This document shows, one piece after another, positions 1 through 10,383 of a DNA stretch of 64,000 nucleotides. This DNA is from Trichobilharzia regenti. Its lineage: Eukaryota; Platyhelminthes; Trematoda; Strigeidida; Schistosomatidae. A program made the translations under genes and the position numbers. The notes below the pieces were generated by a model, which saw only the letters and a list, made by a program, of their open reading frames with translations, did not search any database and was not told where the DNA came from. How positions within the stretch are numbered: the stretch's first letter is position 1; each line of letters begins with the position of its first letter. The stretch is taken from NCBI GenBank assembly GCA_944472135.2, contig OX235265.1:56059112-56123111 (forward strand), given 5' to 3'.

Positions 1-1908
1 ATGTTCGACACCCCCTCAATCGACTACTCGAAAAGAATGCAACCTGGAAATGGTCCGAAGCTTGCAGATCAGCTTTTGAAAAGTTGAAGTCTATGTTAAC
101 TTCTGAATTGCTTCTGACACATTATAGTCCAACACTTCCAATTATAGTTGCAGCGGACGCTTCAGCAAGCGGAGTGGGAGCTGTCATTTTACATGTCTTC
201 CCAGATGGTTCACAAAAAGCAATAATGCATGCATCTCGAACACTAACTGCGGCAGAAAAGAAATATGCACAAATTGAAAAAGAAGCCTTAGCTTTAGTTT
301 TCGCCGTACGACGTTTTCATAAAATGATCTACGGCCGCCGATTTACCTTGCTGACAGATCATAAACCGTTACTTTCCATTTTCGGATCTAAATCAGGTAT
401 CCCGGTACATGCAGCTAACCGACTACAACGCTGGGCAATAATATTACTTGGATACGATTTCGATATTAAATACAACCGAACTAACGAATTTGGTCAAGCC
501 GACGCTCTATCTCGGCTAATTAGCGACTATCCTGCATCAAGTGAAGATATGGTAATTGCATCGATCGCCACCAAAGACTATGCAGTTAACCTCATCGACA
601 ATGCTATTCGATCTCTACCAGTAACGTTTGCAGAAATCCAGCGAACTACAAGCACCGATGCCACCTTACGACGTGCTACACAGTATGTATCCAGTAATTG
701 GCCAAAGATAAAATATAGTGGAGACCTAAAACACCTGTTTGCCCGTCGTGATTCCTTATGTGTTGTAAAAGATTGCTTGATGTTTGGAGAACGCGTAGTG
801 ATACCTGAAGCATTACGAAATAAACTCCTGAAACAGTTTCACATGGGACATCCTGGTATTCAGCGGATGAAGAGTATTGCTCGCAGCTACGCATACTGGC
901 CTAATATGGATAAGCATATTATCGACTTTGTTCAACGATGTTCAAAATGTCAACAATCAGCAAAGCTACCCCACCAGCTACCTCCCGTACCGTGGCCTCC
1001 AGCATCCCATCCTTGGTCCAGAATTCATATTGACTTTGCTGGCCCTACAAATGGTGCATACTATTTAGTGGTGGTAGACGCTTTTTCTAAGTGGCCAGAA
1101 GTTATACCAATGGTTTCGCCGACAACGTCCCAGACTCTCAAAGCTCTCACTGACATATTCTCCCATCATGGTCTCCCAGAAACCATAGTTACAGACAATG
1201 GTTCGCAGTTTACCTCTCATCAGTTTCAGCAGTTCTGTCATCAAAATGCTATCGAGCATATGTTCACACCGCCGTATCATCCTCAGTCAAACGGCCAAGC
1301 GGAACGTTTTGTCGACACTTTGAAGAGAGCCTTACTCAAAGCAGAGGGAGAGGGGACACCATTTGACATCATCCAAAAATTCTTGATGGTGTACCGTACA
1401 ACGGCGAATGAGTCAACACAGAACAAGAAATCGCCGGCAGAAATTCTCTACGGACGCAAACTTAGAACGATTCATAACTCAATGTTACCACCGACACTCA
1501 AACATGCCGACGCATCATTTCGGAATGAAAAAAATTGATGTTGGTGACCCTATCTATGTCCGCGACTATCGAGGAGGACATAAACCTTGGAATAAAGGTT
1601 CCATCTCAGCACGACGTGGTCGAGTTATGTACGACGTGAAAGTTGGAAATGAATTATGGACCCGTCACTACAATCAGTTGCGGCCAAGAAACTCAAATAT
1701 CCCTACCAGTACACAGTCATCCCTACCTCTGGATATTCTCTTGGATACTTTTAACTTACCTACGACTGACAAAACAGAAAAGCAGAAGTGCGCAGCTCAG
1801 ACAACGTCAGACAAAGCAGAAGCCGCAAACTCAACAAGCAGACGAAGCAACAGACGTCGACAACAAACTGAACGGTTTCAGATAAACCCCAAGAAAGCAC
1901 GCTATTAA
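1..1908 (+). pseudogene. 5'-truncated gypsy pol (RNase H and integrase), frameshifted
   Basis: This is the second copy of the last 635 codons of the gag-pol ORF at 2501-6661, cut by the window start. It covers the RNase H domain (ADAS motif), the integrase zinc finger (HMGH ... CSKC) and the D,D-35-E core. One A and one T are missing at about 1528-1537 compared with 6281-6290, so the reading frame hits TGA at 1536-1538; the frame resumes as a separate open stretch to TAA at 1906-1908. The remainder is nearly identical to the intact copy. The lesion lies in a homopolymer, so a sequencing error is possible. Confidence 0.85.
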
Positions 1909-1933
1909 TCATCACTCTTCTCAAAAGGGGAGG

Positions 1934-2441
1934 TGATATGTATCCACATATATATATTTATGTGTGTGTGTATGTTGGTCTCTCTTTCTGTTTGCTCGGT
2001 TAGTCTGTGACCACTTCACTTGTATGAACTTGTCTCCTTTAATAATGTGTATTCTCCTTATATTATATTATATATAATATGAGTGTTTGTTGACAGTCCG
2101 TTGCTTGGTGACATATATCCATATATGTTGTTGTTGACATGTCTGCTATATTCGCTATGTATATTTGGATCGACACTCCATTATAATTAGCCATTCATGT
2201 TAAGACTGTCTAATGATTTGTCTGGAACATTCATATATATTTCGCATTCACAATTTGTGTGAACTACTTTACTTTACTTACTTACCACTTTGGTGTGAGA
2301 CCATTTATTTTCGTCTCCTTGTGTTTGGACAATAGAAGTATCATCGCAAACCTACTGGTCTTCTGATTTCCGCCTTCTCGCGTCAGGACTATTAGTTTCT
2401 CGACCAGACCATAATAACAATTTAGCGACGAGTACATAACA
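1934..2441 (+). repeat. Gypsy LTR (shared middle LTR), about 508 bp
   Basis: It starts with TG directly after a polypurine tract (AAAAGGGGAGG, 1923-1933) and ends in ACATAACA at 2441, three bases before a primer-binding-site-like TGGCGACGGGG. The same sequence returns at 6687-7194 with only a couple of substitutions. It serves as 3' LTR of the truncated left copy and 5' LTR of the intact right copy. The outer edges rest on the tract, the TG...CA ends and the PBS position, since the repeat itself continues 21 bp past the assumed 3' edge. Confidence 0.75.
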
Positions 2442-2444
2442 ATT

Positions 2445-2459
2445 TGGCGACGGGGAAAA
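2445..2459 (+). other. Candidate tRNA primer-binding site
   Basis: TGGCGACGGGG begins three bases after the LTR end. TGG followed by G+C-rich sequence is the usual start of a Ty3/Gypsy primer-binding site, matching a tRNA CCA 3' end. The donor tRNA was not identified. A variant, TAGCGACGAG, lies 22 bp upstream inside the LTR end. Confidence 0.5.
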
Positions 2460-2500
2460 CTACTATTAACCACTCAGCAGCAGCAACATAACAATTTACT

Positions 2501-5500
2501 ATGGATCCTTCTAAATTGGAATTATTGTTTGAACGACAAATGAAATTAATGGAAATGTTCGTCAACCAACAGACTGGTCCAGCTTCACCTTCAAGCAATC
2601 TGAATCATACCATGCTACCATCTGTCGACGGCATTGTGAACAGTATTTCACAGTTCAATTATGACCCAGAGGCTAATGTCACTTTTGACACATGGTATCA
2701 ACGTTATGAGGATTTATTCACTGTTGATCTCGCCTCACAAGACGATGCCTGGAAGGTGCGAGTGTTGTTACGTAAATTGGGTCCGGCAGAATATGAACGG
2801 TACTGCAACCTAATTTTACCCCAGAAACCACGTGACAAGTGTTTCGATGATACAATAAAGCTCCTGCGTGAACATTTTGGAGACCACTCCTCATTATTCA
2901 GCATACGTTATCGTGGCCTCAAGCTGACAATGAATGAAAATGATGATTTTCTTACTCACGTTGGCACAGTCAACCGAGAATGTGAGAGATTTCGACTCAG
3001 GTCCTTAACAGATGATCAATTCAAAGCCTTGATCCTCATATGCAGTCTCCAATCTCCTCGTTTCACAGATATCCGAACTCGACTGCTCAATCAGCTAGAA
3101 CAAAATCCTAAGTTAACATTACATGACATAGCTGATGAATATCAACGGCTGATTAATCTGCAGAAAGACACACACCTGGTCGAATCAACACCTTCGAGAA
3201 GCTCTGATATTCGTGCATTACGAAAGAGCAAAAATCTCTCATCATCCAGTCCTGACCCACCTTCTTCTAATGTTCCGCGGAAATCTACAGATACTCGTCC
3301 AACTTCACAAAATATGACAAAGAAGACCCCTCCATCACCATGCTGGCATTGTGGCGCGTGGCACTTTGTAAAGTCTTGTCCGTACAAAAATCATCGTTGC
3401 AACAAGTGCAACATCGTCGGTCATAAAAATGGTTTTTGTCAGCCACGCAAACCCAGATATCATAATCCAGCAAAAGCTCAACAAACGGTTGGTCCTAAAT
3501 CTCCAAGGAGATCATTGAGTCTACTCGCAACCTGTCAAGTCATAACTCCATGTATGCGGAAATATCTTGACCTTCAGATGAATGGTCATGATGCACGTCT
3601 GCAGCTAGATACCGCCTCTGATATTACTGTTATATCAAAGAAACTTTGGAATAATATTGGCAGACCACCAATCGTAAATACTTCTCAGACTGCTGTCAGC
3701 GCCTGTGGTGGGCGCCTCAAACTAATTGGTGAACTCGAATGTTCTGTTTCCTTCCGCGATATCAAATTCACAGGAATTTGTTACGTCACCAGGAGTGATT
3801 TAAATCTTTTGGGACTTGATTGGTTCGATCGTTTACATCTGGCTGATGTCCCACTTAGTTCTGTATGCAACGCAGTTAACAAGGATGAAAATTCAGCCAA
3901 CTCCTTTTCTGATTTATGCAAACTATTCGCACCTGTTTTTCAGCCCGGATTAGGTCACTGTACCTCGCTGCAAGCTACCTTTCGAGTATTACCAGACGCA
4001 AAACCGGTTTTTCGCCCAAAGAGGCCAGTTCCATATGCATCTGTACCAAAAGTTGACGAAGAATTGGAGAGACTGCAACAACAAGGCGTATTAACACCAG
4101 TCACGTACTCGGCATGGGCAGCACCCATCGTCGTTGTCAAGAAAGCGAATGGGTCCCTACGTATTTGTGCTGATTTCTCTACTGGGTTGAATGCTGCATT
4201 AGAACAGCACCACTATCCTTTACCTACACCGGATGATTTATTCACTGTTTTAAATGGTGGATCTTATTTTGCAAAACTGGACCTTGCTGACGCATATCTA
4301 CAAGTGGAAGTAGCCCCAGAATGCCGAGAACTCCTTACCATTAATACACATCGCGGTTTGTTCCAATACAACAGATTACCTTTCGGAGTTAAAACTGCCC
4401 CAGCTATTTTCCAACAACTGATGGATACTATCTTGGCAGGTATTCCGGGTGTTGCCGTCTATCTTGATGATATCTTGGTGGTAGCGAATTCTATAAACGA
4501 ACTTTACAGCAGGACAGAAGCTGTTTTGTCACGCATGCAGGACAACGGTCTACGACTACGCTCAGAGAAGTGTCAGTTCTCCTTGAGATCTGTCAAATAC
4601 CTTGGATTTATATTTGATGCATCGGGTAGACGTCCAGATCCTGACAACATACGTGCTATAAAAGAGATGCCCGCACCTACTGATGTGCCTTCCTTACGCT
4701 CTTTCTTGGGATTAATTAGCTATTACTCTGCATTTCTCCCTGCGCTGCATAATGTTCGACACCCCCTCAATCGACTACTCGAAAAGAATGCAACCTGGAA
4801 ATGGTCCGAAGCTTGCAGATCAGCTTTTGAAAAGTTGAAGTCTATGTTAACTTCTGAATTGCTTCTGACACATTATAGTCCAACACTTCCAATTATAGTT
4901 GCAGCGGACGCTTCAGCAAGCGGAGTGGGAGCTGTCATTTTACATGTCTTCCCAGATGGTTCACAAAAAGCAATAATGCATGCATCTCGAACACTAACTG
5001 CGGCAGAAAAGAAATATGCACAAATTGAAAAAGAAGCCTTAGCTTTAGTTTTCGCCGTACGACGTTTTCATAAAATGATCTACGGCCGCCGATTTACCTT
5101 GCTGACAGATCATAAACCGTTACTTTCCATTTTCGGATCTAAATCAGGTATCCCGGTACATGCAGCTAACCGACTACAACGCTGGGCAATAATATTACTT
5201 GGATACGATTTCGATATTAAATACAACCGAACTAACGAATTTGGTCAAGCCGACGCTCTATCTCGGCTAATTAGCGACTATCCTGCATCAAGTGAAGATA
5301 TGGTAATTGCATCGATCGCCACCAAAGACTATGCAGTTAACCTCATCGACAATGCTATTCGATCTCTACCAGTAACGTTTGCAGAAATCCAGCGAACTAC
5401 AAGCACCGATGCCACCTTACGACGTGCTACACAGTATGTATCCAGTAATTGGCCAAAGATTAAATATAGTGGAGACCTAAAACACCTGTTTGCCCGTCGT

Positions 5501-6661
5501 GATTCCTTATGTGTTGTAAAAGATTGCTTGATGTTTGGAGAACGCGTAGTGATACCTGAAGCATTACGAAATAAACTCCTGAAACAGTTTCACATGGGAC
5601 ATCCTGGTATTCAGCGGATGAAGAGTATTGCTCGCAGCTACGCATACTGGCCTAATATGGATAAGCATATTATCGACTTTGTTCAACGATGTTCAAAATG
5701 TCAACAATCAGCAAAGCTACCCCACCAGCTACCTCCCGTACCGTGGCCTCCAGCATCCCATCCTTGGTCCAGAATTCATATTGACTTTGCTGGCCCTACA
5801 AATGGTGCATACTATTTAGTGGTGGTAGACGCTTTTTCTAAGTGGCCAGAAGTTATACCAATGGTTTCGCCGACAACGTCCCAGACTCTCAAAGCTCTCA
5901 CTGACATATTCTCCCATCATGGTCTCCCAGAAACCATAGTTACAGACAATGGTTCGCAGTTTACCTCTCATCAGTTTCAGCAGTTCTGTCATCAAAATGC
6001 TATCGAGCATATGTTCACACCGCCGTATCATCCTCAGTCAAACGGCCAAGCGGAACGTTTTGTCGACACTTTGAAGAGAGCCTTACTCAAAGCAGAGGGA
6101 GAGGGGACACCATTTGACATCATCCAAAAATTCTTGATGGTGTACCGTACAACGGCGAATGAGTCAACACAGAACAAGAAATCGCCGGCAGAAATTCTCT
6201 ACGGACGCAAACTTAGAACGATTCATAACTCAATGTTACCACCGACACTCAAACATGCCGACGCATCATTTCGGAATGAAAAAAAATTTGATGTTGGTGA
6301 CCCTATCTATGTCCGCGACTATCGAGGAGGACATAAACCTTGGAATAAAGGTTCCATCTCAGCACGACGTGGTCGAGTTATGTACGACGTGAAAGTTGGA
6401 AATGAATTATGGACCCGTCACTACAATCAGTTGCGGCCAAGAAACTCAAATATCCCTACCAGTACACAGTCATCCCTACCTCTGGATATTCTCTTGGATA
6501 CTTTTAACTTACCTACGACTGACAAAACAGAAAAGCAGAAGTGCGCAGCTCAGACAACGTCAGACAAAGCAGAAGCCGCAAACTCAACAAGCAGACGAAG
6601 CAACAGACGTCGACAACAAACTGAACGGTTTCAGATAAACCCCAAGAAAGCACGCTATTAA
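2501..6661 (+). CDS. Gag-Pol polyprotein of a Ty3/Gypsy retrotransposon, intact ORF
   Basis: A single uninterrupted 1386-residue ORF with gag and pol in one frame. Domains in order: gag (about 1-280); two CCHC zinc knuckles, the first a short CX2CX3HX4C from C281 and the second CX2CX4HX4C from C300; retropepsin with DTAS at 370-373; reverse transcriptase with YLDD at 654-657; RNase H with its first Asp near 803; integrase HHCC finger (H1031 to C1064) and a D1095, D1149, E1185 core with 35 residues between the last two; then a chromodomain-less basic tail. The ATG sits 59 bp after the LTR end. No frameshift between gag and pol is needed. All catalytic motifs are present, so the copy could be active. 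Confidence 0.93.
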   Translation: MDPSKLELLFERQMKLMEMFVNQQTGPASPSSNLNHTMLPSVDGIVNSISQFNYDPEANVTFDTWYQRYEDLFTVDLASQDDAWKVRVLLRKLGPAEYERYCNLILPQKPRDKCFDDTIKLLREHFGDHSSLFSIRYRGLKLTMNENDDFLTHVGTVNRECERFRLRSLTDDQFKALILICSLQSPRFTDIRTRLLNQLEQNPKLTLHDIADEYQRLINLQKDTHLVESTPSRSSDIRALRKSKNLSSSSPDPPSSNVPRKSTDTRPTSQNMTKKTPPSPCWHCGAWHFVKSCPYKNHRCNKCNIVGHKNGFCQPRKPRYHNPAKAQQTVGPKSPRRSLSLLATCQVITPCMRKYLDLQMNGHDARLQLDTASDITVISKKLWNNIGRPPIVNTSQTAVSACGGRLKLIGELECSVSFRDIKFTGICYVTRSDLNLLGLDWFDRLHLADVPLSSVCNAVNKDENSANSFSDLCKLFAPVFQPGLGHCTSLQATFRVLPDAKPVFRPKRPVPYASVPKVDEELERLQQQGVLTPVTYSAWAAPIVVVKKANGSLRICADFSTGLNAALEQHHYPLPTPDDLFTVLNGGSYFAKLDLADAYLQVEVAPECRELLTINTHRGLFQYNRLPFGVKTAPAIFQQLMDTILAGIPGVAVYLDDILVVANSINELYSRTEAVLSRMQDNGLRLRSEKCQFSLRSVKYLGFIFDASGRRPDPDNIRAIKEMPAPTDVPSLRSFLGLISYYSAFLPALHNVRHPLNRLLEKNATWKWSEACRSAFEKLKSMLTSELLLTHYSPTLPIIVAADASASGVGAVILHVFPDGSQKAIMHASRTLTAAEKKYAQIEKEALALVFAVRRFHKMIYGRRFTLLTDHKPLLSIFGSKSGIPVHAANRLQRWAIILLGYDFDIKYNRTNEFGQADALSRLISDYPASSEDMVIASIATKDYAVNLIDNAIRSLPVTFAEIQRTTSTDATLRRATQYVSSNWPKIKYSGDLKHLFARRDSLCVVKDCLMFGERVVIPEALRNKLLKQFHMGHPGIQRMKSIARSYAYWPNMDKHIIDFVQRCSKCQQSAKLPHQLPPVPWPPASHPWSRIHIDFAGPTNGAYYLVVVDAFSKWPEVIPMVSPTTSQTLKALTDIFSHHGLPETIVTDNGSQFTSHQFQQFCHQNAIEHMFTPPYHPQSNGQAERFVDTLKRALLKAEGEGTPFDIIQKFLMVYRTTANESTQNKKSPAEILYGRKLRTIHNSMLPPTLKHADASFRNEKKFDVGDPIYVRDYRGGHKPWNKGSISARRGRVMYDVKVGNELWTRHYNQLRPRNSNIPTSTQSSLPLDILLDTFNLPTTDKTEKQKCAAQTTSDKAEAANSTSRRSNRRRQQTERFQINPKKARY

Positions 6662-6675
6662 TCATCACTCTTCTC

Positions 6676-6686
6676 AAAAGGGGAGG
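6676..6686 (+). other. Polypurine tract of the intact gypsy copy
   Basis: AAAAGGGGAGG follows the gag-pol stop by 14 bp and directly precedes the TG of the downstream LTR. This is where plus-strand DNA priming is expected in Ty3/Gypsy elements. The same tract lies at 1923-1933 before the middle LTR. Confidence 0.65.
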
Positions 6687-7194
6687 TGATATGTATCCAC
6701 ATATATATATTTATGTGTGTGTGTATGTTGGTCTCTCTTTCTGTTTGCTCGGTTAGTCTGTGACCACTTCACTTGTATGAACTTGTCTCCTTTATTAATG
6801 TGTATTCTCCTTATATTATATTATATATAATATGAGTGTTTGTTGACAGTCCGTTGCTTGGTGACATATATCCATATATGTTGTTGTTGACATGTCTGCT
6901 ATATTCGCTATGTATATTTGGATCGACACTCCATTATAATTAGCCATTCATGTTAAGACTGTCTAATGATTTGTCTGGAACATTCATATATATTTCGCAT
7001 TCACAATTTGTGTGAACTACTTTACTTTACTTACTTACCACTTTGGTGTGAGACCATTTATTTTCGTCTCCTTGTGTTTGGACAATAGAAGTATCATCGC
7101 AAACCTAGTGGTCTTCTGATTTCCGCCTTCTCGCGTCAGGACTATTAGTTTCTCGACCAGACCATAATAACAATTTAGCGACGAGTACATAACA
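6687..7194 (+). repeat. Gypsy LTR (3' LTR of the intact copy)
   Basis: Same length and nearly the same sequence as 1934-2441 at an offset of 4753, implying a recent insertion. Similarity continues 21 bp beyond the LTR end, through the PBS-like TGGCGACGGGG to 7215, before the flanks diverge. A normal 3' LTR is not followed by PBS sequence, so this may once have led into a further element copy. Confidence 0.78.
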
Positions 7195-7535
7195 ATTTGG
7201 CGACGGGGAAAACTATTATATAACAATACTGCAGTTACTGCCCATTTGTGAAAACTAATTTTCGCTTGTCTCTATGCATTCCATTAACTTTCAGCAATCA
7301 AAGCCCCACGCAAAATAATGCAGAAGGATGCCCGAATTCGATATCAACCATATTCTTCGGTTTCTGCAACAGTAATAGGTACTACACAATAGCTGATAAG
7401 GAAATTTGCGATCGAGTAGAGGCTTCCGCCAAGCTGCAAAGAAATTTATCGAATGACAGTCGTCGAAATGTACGCGAAGCTTACTCGGTATGCCAAATAA
7501 TCATTGCATGAACTACGTATTTGAGCGTCCCAATA

Positions 7536-7617
7536 TCCAATATCGTTTTTACGAGCTAGCATAAGCCAATTTGCTTTCTTTGTGCTCGCTTCTTGATTGT
7601 AAGGTATAGGTTCCTGG
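7536..7617 (+). repeat. Partial terminal repeat of the 52837-53774 element family
   Basis: About 82 bp matching the outer part of the left terminal inverted repeat at 52837-52980: it begins TCCAATATCG, continues through ACGAGCTAG, and ends at GGTTCCTG with several substitutions. The rest of the element is absent, so this is a broken end. Confidence 0.7.
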
Positions 7618-8692
7618 TATAGGTCAAGTCACACAAGCAATCAGTAAATGCTCGAGAACAATATCGAACAACAATTTTCATATAAATTCACCCAACAAGA
7701 GCAAATTGAGCACTGAAATCGCGTCTGCTTCGTATGCCTGAACGACTAGCTCCAACTCGAATCAACGAGACCGCTCAAATGCCGTCAAGGTTAAGCCAGA
7801 GGCGCCACTTCAAATAGGGGATATGCCATATCAACGCCCGTAAAAAACAAAAAGGATTTGAAGCGAAACATTAATGGATAATCGGTGGCAGAGTTTGACT
7901 ACGACGCTGTATGGAATGTGGGCCCACGGGTGACCTAGAGGCGACCGACTGAGAAATACAGTGGCTTTTGTGTAAAAATAACGTCCACTGTCAAGAGAAT
8001 TACATAAGAACACAAAGCGACCCATATGATTGTTCATAATCGTATTATACTTCCACTATGTAATTTATCATTTCGACGACATTGCACATTCAACGAAATT
8101 GATAGGCAACGTGGTAATACTTGCTTGAAATGTGCCAAAGTCGTAATTCGTCATTAGTTCTTATGTGCATGCAACATTTCAGTCACACTTAATCCAACCG
8201 TGTAGAAGATTACTTTTCATCAGGGCTACCGAAAAATTATACGTTGTGCTTGTGTTTGTTATACGATGTCATATCCCACTGTATTACCAATATGAATGTA
8301 CTCGTGGACACACATGCATACGGAAGGCTCATCGATCTCTGTGAATCAGGGCTTCGGAGCATATTTGTAAATGGCTCCAAAGGCAAATAGAATATTCAGA
8401 ACCCATTCATGGTGAGAACAGGACACCTAGCTCTTCCATTGCGAAACATACTATGGAGACAGGACATAAAATTGACGTTAACAGGTCTTTTAAACCTATC
8501 TATAAAACGTGTTTGGAACGTATCCTAAAGTTTGTGGAAGCCCTAACAATTAGAAAGTTTAAACCACCTTTATGCGTTCAAAAACAATTCGTCATCACAT
8601 TAAACCTTCCTTAGTAAATTTTGTTTTGATACCGTAGCAGATGTACCATCACCTCTGCTATTTGACTTAGCTGTTTTCATTGTTATTTTCAC

Positions 8693-8966
8693 CTTGAATA
8701 TGTCCTTTTAACTTGACCCAAGTCTGCTTTCTCACCTCTGAATCATTTAAGAATTTCATATGTACCCCTATGACAAGTCCATGTGTGATCAGATTGTTTG
8801 AAATGTGTTGCGCAAATACATTACACGATTCAGACAAATGAAGTCTTCCTATTGCTTTATCTAAGAAACAATCGTAATATGGACACCAAAAGTCAGATAA
8901 TCGATGTGATGATACCTCAAAACAGTAATCAGGAACATTAAAAGTAGCAAGGATACTATCCAACGA
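8693..8966 (-). CDS. Possible internal exon of an unidentified gene
   Basis: A minus-strand open stretch of about 91 codons lies between a plausible acceptor (CTTTCTAG just above 8966) and a plausible donor (CAAG, then GTGAAA, at 8693/8692). The peptide includes FNVPDYCFEVSSHRLSDFW and is rich in Cys, His and aromatic residues, with no TE motif recognised. No partner exon was located. It could be a chance ORF. Confidence 0.3.
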
Positions 8967-10020
8967 CTAGAAAGGTAAGTTTAAATGTGAAAAATACTGC
9001 TTTTTGTTGTAGTAATCAGTGATACTAAAAATATATCCTGAAATGTGTGAAGACGAGAAAAAAATAATAAAAAACGAAAAACACGGGGAAATGTGCGACA
9101 AACTTCGAACTCAGAGTGACAAATTATCATTATGAAATTACTGCTATTTTGAAGTAAATCATTACGCCTTCTAAACTGGCTATATCACTGTTCCTTTGTC
9201 AAGCGAAACTAAGTAGTAGTACAAGAGTACCGTTATAACCTTTAAGAAATATTCATTTTAATAAATAATTTTATAATATTCTAAGGATTCCAAAATTAAC
9301 ACGAAGATTCCTCAATCGCACTTCGTCGAAGCTTACAAATAAAATGAACCATTGCGTAAATTACAACTGTAACCTGTAAATCAGCAACAGTGAAACATCT
9401 GTTACCAAGTAATTACCAATACAAAAATGCCAGACGCCAAAGTACCTTTTAGTAAAAACTCTGTTTCTTCACTGTTGTCTTACGAATAATCTACTAACAC
9501 TCCTTTATAGCTGACTGTTACCAAGTTTTCATAACTCATAGATTCAAAACACCACTCCAGCACTTCGCAAAATATACTTCATTTACCTCATTTATTTCGT
9601 TTTTGTCAAAATAATTAATAATTTACAGAGATGTTTAACATTCCTCATGCAAAGGAACATGAAATTCGATAACAGATATATGTTCACTCAAAATACTGTA
9701 GACGTCCACTTTCCACCGCTTTTCCAAGTTTTTTCATTAAACTGTGGTACTAATCATCCATTTCAGTCGGAAAACCACTGAAAACAACGTAAAACAAACC
9801 GAACACAACACCGCGATAACACCCAACTTCTGCAGCAATCATCTGGTGTGTACCGCTATCCATTGCCAACACTGCACCCGTCTTTGCAGGTTTCAGCACC
9901 AAATGATCCTACAGGAGAAAGTGGATGTGATCTTCCCACGTCAATACCAATATTGTATTCATTCGATCGCCTTCAGTCGCATTGAGAAATATACATAAGG
10001 TGAATCAATCTTACATCATG

Positions 10021-10383
10021 TGTCAATGAAGTTGACGAATGAACGATCACTTCATGGTTGTTTGCTCAAACCTAACTTCCCCACAATTTTCGCGGGTCAT
10101 CAATCCGACAGTCATCGTCTCATAGATCGCTGTTCAGAAGGAAGATTAAAAGCTGTCAGAAGTAATAGCGTGATTTATTGTTATGACATTTGTTCTTAGA
10201 CTTCTGTAAAAACATTATTGTTGGTTATATGTTGGCATAAGAATAAAGGGTTCATGAGTCGCCAATCAGTGTTCTGGCTTTCGCGTTGGTTAATACAAAG
10301 CGTTTCTGAAAGTCTTTGAGGGACAGTGTGAGGTCTAGCGTAACAAGAGCTGGACATTGACAGTTTGTGAGACTTGACTGACA
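10021..10383 (+). repeat. Solo LTR of the BEL-like family, inverted orientation
   Basis: Reads as the reverse complement of the LTRs at 29217-29575 and elsewhere. It starts TGTCAATGAAGTTG and ends CTTGACTGACA, about 363 bp and clearly diverged. No internal region adjoins it. Flanking 5-mers TCATG (10016-10020) and TCAGG (10384-10388) differ by one base and may be a decayed target-site duplication. Its family orientation is opposite to that of elements A, B and C. Confidence 0.72.

Larger units (their letters stand above)
1..7215 (+). mobile_element. Ty3/Gypsy LTR retrotransposon in tandem: pol(3')-LTR-gag-pol-LTR
   Basis: Bases 1-2462 repeat at 4752-7215 at an offset of 4751, rising to 4753 after a 2-nt indel. 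The unit is therefore one internal region plus one LTR, about 4.75 kb, with a shared middle LTR. Only a few substitutions separate the copies, for example at 711, near 2044 and near 2365. The left end is cut by the window, so no target-site duplication can be read. The paired zinc knuckles, DTAS protease and YLDD polymerase motifs recall the Mag/K02A2.6-like branch of Ty3/Gypsy; that lineage is inference. The tandem could come from LTR-LTR recombination, from insertion into a resident LTR, or from an assembly duplication. Confidence 0.88.
7216..10020. other. Sequence without clear genes between gypsy and BEL LTR
   Basis: AT-rich sequence with many stops. The only items recognised are a partial inverted-repeat-element end (7536-7617) and one possible minus-strand exon (8693-8966). 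A 15-residue-scale match to TE proteins was looked for by eye and not seen. Confidence 0.5.
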
